Assembly (NCBI GenBank): GCA_002633025.1
Contig: NMRB01000802.1
Location: 131,586-195,585, forward strand
Source: Notospermus geniculatus
Lineage: Eukaryota; Nemertea; Pilidiophora; Heteronemertea; Lineidae
Direction of reading: 5' to 3'
DNA length: 64,000 nt
A model generated the notes under the pieces. That model had not been told where the DNA came from and made no database searches. It was given only the letters and a program-made list of their open reading frames with translations. Positions 14,101-26,100 of the stretch are shown piece by piece. Within the stretch, counting starts at the first letter, position 1. Every line of letters begins with the position of its first letter. A program made the translations under genes and the position numbers.

Positions 14101-17100
14101 TTCACCCGTCACGAACTACGTCCTGGAATCTAAGCCAGTGGAGGGATTCAAATGGAATCGCGTTACCTCAGACAGGATCACGGAGACAACTTATGTTGCT
14201 AGGCGACTGACGACGGATGCTGATTACATGTTCCGTGTTAGTGCTGAGAATAAGGTTGGCCTCGGTCCAGCAGCGGAAAACAAGGAAGCCATCAAGATTA
14301 AAGAACCTCTGGGTGAGTAGTTTGATGGTGATGGAGATGTTTTCCCGACTCGTGGTTGCCGTCGGCAACCCAGGTTGCCATCGGCAACCAAGAGTCGGGA
14401 AAACATCCAGCTTAAACCAAATCTTCCTTTCGCATACTGCTATTTCGTGTTTGTTTGCCCCCCTTCAGTCGTAGGTCTACAGGTCGATGGATGAGCCTAA
14501 GTAGCTGATTCAGCCCTTTCCCTCCAGACCCTCACATGACACTATCTCCTCATTCTGTTTTCAGTTGGAGATGCTCCCGTCCTCAACACCGACTTAGAGG
14601 ATGTGACTGTTATCGCCCCGGAGGAAGCCATCTTGGATTGTAACATCACCAGCGGTGAACCTGCTGCTGAAATCAAATGGTAAACTTATGTTCTGACTCA
14701 GTCGGTCAAGATTAACCCACTAAGGGCCTACAGTATTCTAAATTTTCAAACAGGGCCAGGTCTATTGAAAACTGACATCATGGGGAACCCGCATGACTTT
14801 ATCCCGACAGGTCGGCGCTGTTAGCAGTTGTACCGAAGACGTCAAAAACAGAGCAAGCAATGCAATGACGTCAGGTCACGACGTCCTTGACGCAGTGCAA
14901 GGATGAGACGTTGTAAAAAGGTAGAACGGCTCACAGCGCCCTCACAGTAGCGGTAGTTCTGCACATTCCTAATTCCTATAAAATATTATCTTTTCCAGGT
15001 TCAAGGATGGTAAACAGATCACGTCTAACGGTAAATACAAGATGTCACACAAGGGTAAGGTGGCCCAGCTCATCATCACCAAGACAACACCCAAAGATGC
15101 TGGACAGTATAAATGTACCGCCTCTAACATCATCGGGAGTGTCTCATCAAGTGCTAACGTTGTCGTCAACAGTAAGTTATTAGTTCCACCTTTTGTTAGA
15201 ATTTTGAGCCATGGTGGCATAGTACGTGAGCATCAGATTTGAGGCCAAGAGGTCGTGAGTTCGATTCCCAGTCAAGTCCCTGATCTGTTCTCCCTAGGTC
15301 TGAAAGGATCAAGTGATGCACTGAATGAGCTCCTTGAGTTCCCCAGAAAGGTTTCTGGAGAGACTGGGGGAAATGTGAAGTCAACTGATCATGCTAATGG
15401 GAGAGTTTCCTGCTGTTAGAGGCCGCGTCCTAGAACGTCACAAAATTTGACGTCACAGACGTAAGTCACGGCCTCCACGTCATTATGGATGACATTGTGG
15501 CGTGCACTTCTTCTCAAATTCCCTGACGTTCTAGGACCGCTAACTAGTGGTGGCCTCTAATAGTGGGAAAGTCTCCCATTGTACTGAATAACAGACTGTA
15601 AACTTAAACGTTTATCTTTTACCCATTTATCTTCCAATCTAAGTATACTTATACATGTATATGACTTCTTCATTCCAGTGGCACCCTCTATTGAGTATGA
15701 GAAGAAATACAGTGACGTGATCACCCTGAAGGCGGGCAGCAGCCTGCACCTCCCGGTGATGGTCACCGGCGTGCCGACACCCAAGGTCACATGGTCACTG
15801 AATGATAAAACATTGGCCGCCAGTTCAAGGACAAAGTTTGACGCTCGTGACACTCATTACACTGTCACCACACGCGAGGTCAATAGAGAAGATGGCGGCA
15901 TCTATACTGTGACGGCGGAGAATGTTGTTGGTAGGAAACACGCCGAGTTTGAGGTCAAGGTTAAGGGTAAGTTTGGATTGATAGTGCAGCTTTAAGTTCT
16001 CTTTGACAAGAAAAGTATTGACTACAGGAGGGGCTTTAAATATAGCTCCTCATCCTACTCACAGGTAGGAGAAAACCGGAGCCCGGTTGTTGAGAAGAGA
16101 TCGCCCTCTCTAACAAAGAAATCCACTGCCCTGCTCGGGGATCGAATCCGTGACCTCCTTGGTGACAGGCATGAATCTTTCAACTACGCCACCCCAGTAT
16201 CTTGTGCATTCTTTCCAACATCACAGTTTCGTTCGAACTTGGCCTCAATTTCGATTTCATTTCAATTTCAGATGTTCCGTCTGCACCGAAAGACCTGAAG
16301 GTGACCGACATCCAGAGAGACTCGATCGCCGTCAGCTGGCAGGCACCGGAGTCTGACGGCGGCGAGCCGATCACAAATTATTACATTGAGAAACGCGACA
16401 AGACTAGAACAAGCTGGTCAAGCGCTGGGAAAGTCCGGCACAACGAACTGGCCTTTACGGTCGGGAAACTGCTTGAAGGCAACGAGTACTTTATCCGTGT
16501 GATCGCTGAGAATGAGATCGGTCAGGGTGAACCGTGTGAACTCAAGGAACCGGTCAAGGCCAAGAGTCCGTTTGATGTCCCCGGACCACCGCTGAATCTG
16601 CGCCCGACGGACATCACCAAGAAGTCCTGCTCTCTCGCGTGGAAACCACCGGTTACAGACGGAGGGGCTAAAATCAAGGGATATATCATCGAGCGTTCTC
16701 AAGGTTATGGAGGTCGATGGGTCAAGGTCAACAAAACACCCGTTACAGACCTGACGTACAATGTGACTGACTTGATTGAGAACCAGGAGTATGAGTTCCG
16801 TGTATTGGCTGAGAACGCCGAGGGTGTTGGCGCCCCATCAGACTCAATTGGACCATTCAAGGCTAAGGATGCTTTTGGTGAGTCGTTTAACTTATGATAC
16901 GTTGATTTTGTACATGTTGCCCTCACAAGGGTTCCAATCACTCCTACCCTCGGTCTGAGTGACCCAAGGCAGGCGCGGATACAAGGGGGGGCAACCAGTG
17001 CACGCCCCCTTTCGGGTGACAAACCTGTAAAATCGACCGTGAAATTCTGAAATTTGGAGCAAATCATTGAAATCCCCCGCAGATTTCAATGTTTCTAGCA

Positions 17101-20100
17101 AGTGCGCCCCTCTTTTCCGAAATCATGGATCCGCCCTTGCTGGGCCTTGATATGTCAAGATGATTTCGTATTATTCCCGTGCTTCTCAGCTTTATATTGT
17201 CCAGTGTGTCCCTTAGGTTTTAAAGGGAGTCAACAGGTTATAGGGCCATCTGAAAAAGTGCCAAGCTTCATTCATACTGTTCCTATATTTCAGATCCTCC
17301 TGGTCAACCGGGCAAGCCAACCATCCGTGACGTGACTGATGGCACCGCACGACTCACCTGGTCCGCACCGAAGAGCGACGGCGGAGCACCGATCGCTAAC
17401 TATATCGTCGACATGAAACGACCACATGAATACAAATGGCAGCAAGTGAACGTCGGCGTGGACGTAACGACGACGGAATTCTCCGTACCTGGTCTATCAG
17501 AGGAGGTGGAGTTTGTCTTCAGGGTGACGGCAGTCAACAAGGCTGGACCGGGCAAACCATCAGAGCCGTCGGATTTGGCCAAATACAGTAAGTTAGCAGT
17601 GTCTTGTTGGTTTACGATGAAAGATTTTGCAGTTATCTGCAGAGAATTCCAGCTTGCTTCAGATCCCCCCGGGAGAGTCCATCCCCACGGGATACATGCC
17701 TGATACTGCTTCAAGCCTTTTAAAATTTGGCCCAGAAGTTTTGACATCCCCTGTTTTCAACTGTCTCAATTTATCCTCTATCTTTTCCAGCTAAACCCGT
17801 CCTGATCATCAAACCCCTGACCGAGCAGACGGTCAAGAAACTCCCCACAACGGTCACGTTTGAGTGCACGATCTCTAAAGCCAATCTCGTCGTCGACTGG
17901 TACAAGAATGATGAGAAACTCATCAAGTCAAAGAAATATAAATTTGAAGAGGAAGGGAAGGTTTATCGTCTTGTTATCCATGATGTATCAGATGAGGATG
18001 ATGCTGATTTCAGGATCAGGGTGCGGGATACCGACGTCAAGTCGACAGCCGGACTCTTTGTTGAAGGTAACGACTTGAATTGTTGTGACTCGACGGCAGC
18101 AAAAAATATGAGTTGAGAACCAAGTGCCAAATAAGCGTTATTGGCTGTTTAGACAATATTTGGTGAATTCATCAGGCAAAACAGTGTTATGACGTCTGGT
18201 TTGATTTTGGTGGCGTTGCTGTGACGATGACCTAATTCAATTTCTGCAACTCATCTGGACTTCTATACTGAAAGACGAGAAAGAGTTCACACTGAAGACT
18301 CAAAGTTATCAACGTCACGTTTTGTTTTTCAGTCGCTCCTGAAATTCGCCTCGACAAGTCTTTCAAGGACACGATCATCATGAAGTCCAACACGACCAAG
18401 ATCATTGAGATTCCGTTTGTCGCCAGCCCGATGCCGACCGTCACCTGGGACTTTAACGGCGGGAAGTTCTCTGACAGCAGACGAATCACAGAGCAGACGA
18501 TCCGTGGTATGACGGCGTTAACGATCAGCCGTGCTGAGAGACAGGATGCCGGCGAATACTCACTGACCATCAAGAATAAACTCGGCAAGACGACATTGGT
18601 TATCAAGGTTCTTGTACTCGGTGAGTGGATCACTTCAAAAATATTCTAGGTGACCTAGGCATCAGCTCTAGATGACCTAGGCATGACCTCAAGGTGACCT
18701 GGGAGTGACCTCAAGGTGACCTGGGAGTGACCTCAAGGTGACCTAGGCGTGACCTCAAGGTGACCTAGGCGTGACCTCAAGGTGACCTGGGAGTGACCTC
18801 AAGGTGACCTAGGCGTGACCTCAAGGTGACCTGGGAGTGACCTCAAGGTGACCTAGGCGTGACCTCTAGGTGACCTAGGCGTGACCGCAGGGTGACTTAG
18901 GCATGACTTTTTTAGACTTAGGGTGACTTGGTTTTACCTATGTAATGACCGTATGATAATTTTGAGAATTCCTCACTCCAGATAAACCATCGCCACCCCA
19001 GCGCCTGACTGTTGGTGACGTCACACCCGAGTCCGTCCATCTCTCATGGAAGGAACCAGAAGACACCGGCGGCTGTGACATCAGTGGATACATCATCGAA
19101 AGACGTGACGCTAACCGCCAGACATGGAACAAAGTCGGCACGACCAAGAAACTTGAACACGTCGTTACGAAACTTGTTGAGGGAAGTTCTTACGTCTTCC
19201 GGGTTTCTGCTGAGAATGAAGTAGGAGTGAGTTCACCTGCTGAAACAACCCCGGTCAAGGCCAAGTATGGATTCGGTAAGCTGGAATTGGATTTCTAATG
19301 TTTCCCCACTAGTTAGTAAACCATAGAGTTGACCTTGGGTTGCCCTCAAAGTGTTGCTACATTAGAGGTTCATGAAGACGGTGTTGGGCCAGCAAAGACA
19401 GTGTTGGGCCTACAAAGATGGTGTTGGGCCTACGGAGACAGTGTTGGGCCTACAAGGACAGTGTTGGGCCTACATTGCCAGTTCATGAAAACAGTGGTAC
19501 TGTTAGGCCTTTTATTCCGCATGTAATGAGTGCAAATTCTTTCTGTTTCCAGAAAAACCAGGAGCACCAGATGCACCGAAAGTTTCCGAGATCTTCCGCG
19601 ACTCGTGCCTCGTCACCTGGTCTCCACCCAGCAACGACGGAGGCGCCAAAATCACCGGTTATCACCTCGAGCGTCGCCTCACATCTGGTACACGTTGGTC
19701 AAAGGTCACCAAACAGCCAATCAGTGATCTGTTCTTCAAGGTCACTGACCTGAAGCATGAGAGTGAATATGAGTTTAGGGTGAGCGCCGAGAACAAGGCT
19801 GGCGTTGGATCTCCTAGTGCTCCATCGAGGACTGTGGTTGCCAAGGACCCGTGGGGTGAGTTTGCAGTTTCAAGTGTTCTCAGTTTTGTCTCGTTGCCCC
19901 AGAATAATTTGGGAATGTTGGAGTGATGCAGTGATTGGTCTCTGCCAGGGAGTGGGCACAAAACTGAAGAAAAAAACATGAAGCTGATGTATCTTCATAT
20001 GTTTTGCAGACAAACCTGGTAAGCCTGGTATCCCAGAGTTCTCAGACATTACCGACAACTCCGTACGCCTGACGTGGACCCCGCCCAAGGAAGACGGTGG

Positions 20101-23100
20101 TACTCCAATCACAAACTACATCATAGAATGTAAGCCTATGGATGGTTACAAATGGATCCAGGCCTACGATGACGAGATCACGGAGACGTCACAGCTCATC
20201 CGAAAACTCAAGACGGACGTCGTGTACAACTTCCGTGTCAGTGCCGTTAACAAGGTCGGCCAGGGACCCCCTGCTGAGAACACTGAACCAATCAAAATCA
20301 AGGCACCATTGGGTATGTGTTCACCTATCCTCCAAACAAAAGTGCATTTTACACTGTGTTCAATAGTAGCAGGGGCAGATCTAGGATTTTGGGAAAAGAC
20401 GGGGGCGCTATGTGCTAGGAACATTGAAATTTGTGGCAAATTCCAGAATTTCACGGTCGATTTTAAGATTTGTTGGCCAAAAGGGGAGGTGCGTGCCCAG
20501 AGCGCCCCCCCCTCTGGATCCGCGCCCGAGTAAAGCCTCCAAGCTGTCTCCTACAACGGGCGCATCAAAAAGTCGCACCACAATCTGGACAAGTCTTGTA
20601 TGAAGTTAGCCTGAAACGTGGAGGTGATGTAAAGCTGTTTTCACTGATGTTGTTTGTTCCTTCCAGTTGGAGATCCACCCAGCATCACTCGCGACCTTGA
20701 AGACCTCGCCGTCATCACCCCAGAAGAAGCCGTCCTCACGTGCGATATCGAACCCGGTGATCCTAGGGCCGAGGTTAAGTGGTTCATGGAGGGTAAACAG
20801 TTGATTCCCGGCGGACGTCACGACATGTCCTATCACAACAAGACAGCAAAACTCAAGATAAAGTCAACAAAACCAGAAGATGCTGGGAAATACAAGTGTG
20901 TTGCATCCAACGTGATTGGACACGCGGATACATTCGCTAACCTCTCTGTTAGATGTAAGTCTGGTTCAATATATTTCACTTTGAAGGTCAAGCTCTTCAA
21001 GCACTCACACTGTAATAGTGGGTACCACATGATAGTTGAAAACAAAGAGAAACTGTAGGACAGTCCCTCATTGTAGTGCAGGCAGCATAAGACCTGGTTT
21101 TTGCCCCTTTGCAAACTGAATTGAGGTTGAGCCACAACTTTTCCATTGTCACATCATGCCCTGGCAAACCTGTACAATTGAAAAGCTGAGGCTCAACCTG
21201 AGTTCAAGATAATCTTCGTTGGTACATACGGCCCCTAAAGCCTACTCCTAATCCTAACCCTAACCCCCAACCCCTGACCCTTTCAGGCAGACGTTACCCT
21301 AGATACTGGGTACCGTGTTCCATAGGATTAGACGACATTTACACATTTTACACAACTTTGCTTCTTCCAGTGGCCCCCGTAATCGAGTACAGTGACAAAC
21401 TCAAAGAGCCACAAATCCTCAAAGCTGCCAGCTTCCTCTCCATCATCATCAATGTGAGGGGAATACCAGCGCCATCTGTTGCCTGGACGTTGAACAACAA
21501 ACCACTGACGTCGTCCAGTCATTGTAAGATCGAACAGAAACCTGGGTCAACAACGCTGACGATTCAGTCGTTGAAGAAAGAGGATGCTGGGAAATTAATG
21601 GTGATGGCCGAGAATGTCGTCGGGAAGACAAGTGCGACATTTGATATCACGATCAGAGGTGAGTGGGCCTACTCTCTGGTTTCTTTCAGCCTGACAGATG
21701 ATTGGTTCTCCCATCTCCAGTAGGGGAAATCGCCATGACGATGACCTAATTTTGGCAGTTAGTGAAATTCATCTATATGAATTCGCCTGATGCATCAATA
21801 AACTGTTCTGTTTCAGATAAACCATCTCCACCCCAGAACCTGACGGTAACAGACATTCAGCGTGATGCCGTCACACTCACGTGGCAGCCGCCCGAGGACA
21901 CAGGTGGCGTCCCTCTCAGTCGCTACATCGTCGAACGTCGTGATGCAAAACGTAACACGTATTCCAGCGCTGGATCGGTCGACGCCAACACGTTGTCAAC
22001 CACTGTCAGAAAGCTGGTTGAAGGCAATGAGTACTATTTCCGTGTTCTTGCGGAGAATGAACTGGGTACCAGTGACCCGTGTGAAACCAAGGAGCCCGTC
22101 AAGCCAAAGAGTCCATTTGGTGAGTAGGACTTGAATATGATTTGTGTACCGATACAACATCAGATCTTAGAACACTGCAATGAAAGTCAGCAGTTCTGTG
22201 CAGCTGAATTGGGAACGTTCTTTGAAGTACCCTTTCCTAGTTAGGCGAAAAGTCGACCCCCAATCGGGGTTTTCCTCAGGCGCTATATAGAAGAGATCCC
22301 AGAGGTGGTTCACCTCTGGGATCTCTTCTATATAGCGCCTGAGGAAAACCCCGACTGGGGTCGAAAATTTGTGAAATATTCGGAGACGACTTTCCAATTT
22401 ATTGAAGCCACCTTGAAGATGAAAATAAAAACCGTCTGACATGGTCTTTCCCTTCACCATTTCAGATGTTCCTGGCCCCCCACAGAATCTCCACGCTACA
22501 GAGGTCAGCAGACACAAAATCGATATCGCATGGGAACGACCCGTTACTGATGGTGGTTCTCGCATCACCGGATATTACATTGAACGCTGTGGCGGTTACA
22601 GCACCCGTTGGGTGAAGATCGACCGCATGGCGATCCCTGACCTCTCGGTCTCCGTGACGGATGTGACAGAGAACCAGGAGTACGAGTTCCGTGTTCTGGC
22701 GGAGAATGCCGAGGGTATCGGGGCGCCATCTGATGTTCTTGGTCCAATCAAAGCCAAGGATGCATTTGGTGAGTGCATTCCATCTCATTGCTATTAAATC
22801 TTTGACATACTTGTTTTTGGTCTAGTGGAAACATCCATGACCACACCAGTGTGGTCTCAGGTTCAACCCATAGCCATTCCAGTAGCTAAGGTAGAGAGGC
22901 AACCTCTCCTCATCATTGTTTTCTCCGGGGATTCTGGTTTCCACCTACATCAGGTAGGTATTGCCCTGGTTGGTGTTAGCACACATGAACTAATATTCAA
23001 AATATTTGTTTTTCTAGACCCGCCCGGTGCGCCCGGCAAACCAGTTGTCCAGAGTGTGACGGACACCGCTCTGAACCTGAAGTGGACACCGCCGAGCTTC

Positions 23101-26100
23101 GATGGTGGTTCACCGATCACGAGTTACACGCTGGAGATGAAGAAACCAATGGAATTCAAGTGGACAACAGTCAATTATGATTTCAACATTCCACGTCCAG
23201 AACACCAGCTGACGGGTCTCAAGGATGCCACGGAATACATCTTTAGAGTGACGGCCGAGAACAAGGCTGGACTTGGGAAACATTCAGAGCAGTCTGATGT
23301 TATCAAGTTTGGTGAGTTTACTCGAGAACTTAGGTCTTTTACTGAGTAAATATAAGTAGACGACATCTATAACAGGGCTCAAGATGACAGAGGGACTCGA
23401 ACCAAGGACCTCCTGACTGCTAATCAGAGACCTGAGCCACTAGGCCTCTGTGGCTTCATCAGTCTCTGAAGTCTTGCAGAAGAGCTGCAGGGACTTCTTA
23501 TACAGCTCATGAATACCTGTGGAGCTACAAGATTGGGACCGCAGCCACTAAACTCCTTTGGCCTATCTTGGAGGAGCTGTCAGTATACCACCAAGGGCCT
23601 ATCAAAACCAGGCCCAAACAATGCAAAACCAATATGACATGAATCTAGAGACGTTTTCTTCAAAACTGCTCTGACCCTTTTCCAGAACAACCCGTGACGT
23701 TCCTGACCCCACTACAAGACCAGAGAATCAAGAAACTGCCCGCTGTGGCCACGTTTGAGTGTGAAATCAGCCGACCAAACCTCGACGTCAAGTGGTACAG
23801 GAACGACGAGCTCCTCGACCAGAGTCGTAAATACAAGATGGAGACGAGAGGCAGCACGTATCGGTTGACGATCAAGGATGTTACAGAGGATGATGATGCT
23901 GACTACTCCATCAGAGTGAGGGGGGTCGAGTCAAAGGCTGCACTCCTCGTGGAAGGTACGTCATGGAGGACTCCTCAGATACTAGCGACATCTAATGCAA
24001 AGAAAATGAACCAGAGTGGTGCAGTGCAAACATCTCGTGCCTGTTACCTCTGAGGTCCTGTGTTCAATTCCTGGTCAGACCTTTTACTCATGTGACAAAG
24101 ACTAGAGGGCAACAGCGTAGGCTTCCTGCGGGGGGCTCTGGTTTCCTCCTACCTGTAATCTCTGTTCACCATCTTCTGCTCTCTTCCAGTGCCTCCCTCG
24201 TTCAACCTAGAGAAGGTCCAGGACAAGATCTACATCAAGACAAACACCTCCAAGGTCATCGAGGTGCCGTTCTCCGCCAGCCCCATGCCCAAGGTCACAT
24301 GGACGTTCAACGACGGCCTATTCTCTGACGAGAGACGCATCAAGGTGGAGACGATCCGTGGTATGACCGCGTTGACGATCAGCCGTGCTGAGAGGAAAGA
24401 TGCTGGTGATTACACCCTCAAGATTGAGAACAAACTTGGCAAAATCTCCTTGAATATCACAGTGATTGTCATGGGTGAGTCGTCTTCATTTCCTATCTTC
24501 ATTTAAAGCCCCTCTATATTGAATGCTACGGTATTTTCAAAGTGTCAGGAGATTGCAGGCAGAGGTCTCATAGCCTCGTGAAGGTCCCCAAAATGCTTGC
24601 CTGATACGTCCTTCAAAGAATCAAGACCTAGTTTTCAGCACACATTGAAAAAACTGCAGGCGGAGAGCTCTAATGTATTCAGATAGAGCATAGAACATTT
24701 GCTTGACGATGTGATATCCAATTTCAGATAAACCTTCCACCCCACGCAATTTCACCTACAGTGATGCAACACCAGAATCCGTCCACCTTACCTGGGACGC
24801 CCCGGAGGATGATGGTGGTTGCAGCATCTCTGGCTACATCATCGAGAGACGGGAAGCTAACCGCTCGACGTGGAACAAAGTGGGCCAGACCAGTAAACAG
24901 GAATACACCGTCGGGAAACTTGTCGAGGGAAGTCAGTATGTTTTCCGAGTCGCTGCGGAGAATGAATGTGGTGTTGGGCAATTTGCAGAGATCTCTGGAC
25001 CTGTCACAGCTAAATATGGCTTTGGTGAGTTATCAAAAAATGCACATAAGAAGAACATGAAACGGACTAAGAACCCCGTCACATAGGTATTCATTGGAAA
25101 GCTCTCAGAGAGTACTTTCCAATGAATACCTATATGACAGGTTTCTGTGGGATTTTGTAGGTTTAGAGGATTTCCACTGGCATTGAATTGGTTAAGGTGC
25201 TTTGAAAAAGACTGTTTCACTCCAAACTCGCCCTACACTCAAGTTTACCATTACTGCCTGGAAAACTGTCCTCAGACCATCCATTGGACATCCATGTCAC
25301 TGATTTGTCTCCACGATCTTATTTCAGACAAACCAGGCACTCCAGAAGCCCCCAAAATCTCCGACATATTCAAGGAATCCTGCGTCGTGACCTGGAAGAA
25401 ACCCAGCTCAGACGGTGGCTCCCCCATCATCGGGTACATCGTCGAGCGCCACCAGACGACAAGCACACGCTGGATCAAAATGAATCGTGAACCAATCAAA
25501 GATCTCGTATATAACGACACCGAGTTGAAGGAAGACAATGATTATGAGTATCGTATCAGTGCTGTGAACAAGGCTGGTGTCGGCCACGCTAGTCCTCCGT
25601 CTCAGATGTTCAAGGCTAAGGACCCGTGGAGTAAGTACTAGTTTGGTTTGGGCCACAAAATCGTACCTGAAGTTTGAGGATACGTTCTCATTGCTCCTTG
25701 ATCTGTCAGACTAGTGTGGTGGAAATAGCTGCACCTGTTGCCTCTGAGGTCTGACGTACGATTCCTGGTCAGTAATTGTGATCTGATCCAGCAAAAGTAG
25801 GTGCAAATCGCAATCGAGAAAAGGGTTGCTGTATCGGGTCACATTTTAGCTAANCCACAAGGGGACTGTGAGAGTTCTCCCCAGAAAACTTTAAAAGCTA
25901 CTGCTCACAAAAACAGTTGGTTGCCAAGAGCAGGGAGTCCAGGCCACCTGGAGCCGCACGTGGTCCTGATAAATGCTAATTTCTTTTGGCTTCGTCACAT
26001 GCTCCTCCCTGAATGTCTTGATTCACAAAATTTCACTTTCTGTGTTTTCAGTTGGCGACCCCCCAGTCCTCAAGAGCAAACTGAAGGACCTCACAGTCGT

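Noticed and set aside
21226-21345. Interstitial telomere from ccctaa repeats
   Set aside because: Only two or three degenerate units, embedded in a longer dispersed repeat that recurs at 31972-32088.
22825-23349. Long frame upstream of the R3 h exon
   Set aside because: The first ~190 bp are intron with a tRNA-like fragment; the acceptor before 23018 defines the exon.
23372-23453. Functional tRNA gene on the minus strand
   Set aside because: A and B boxes are present but the acceptor and T stems do not pair well; a SINE head or pseudogene fits better.
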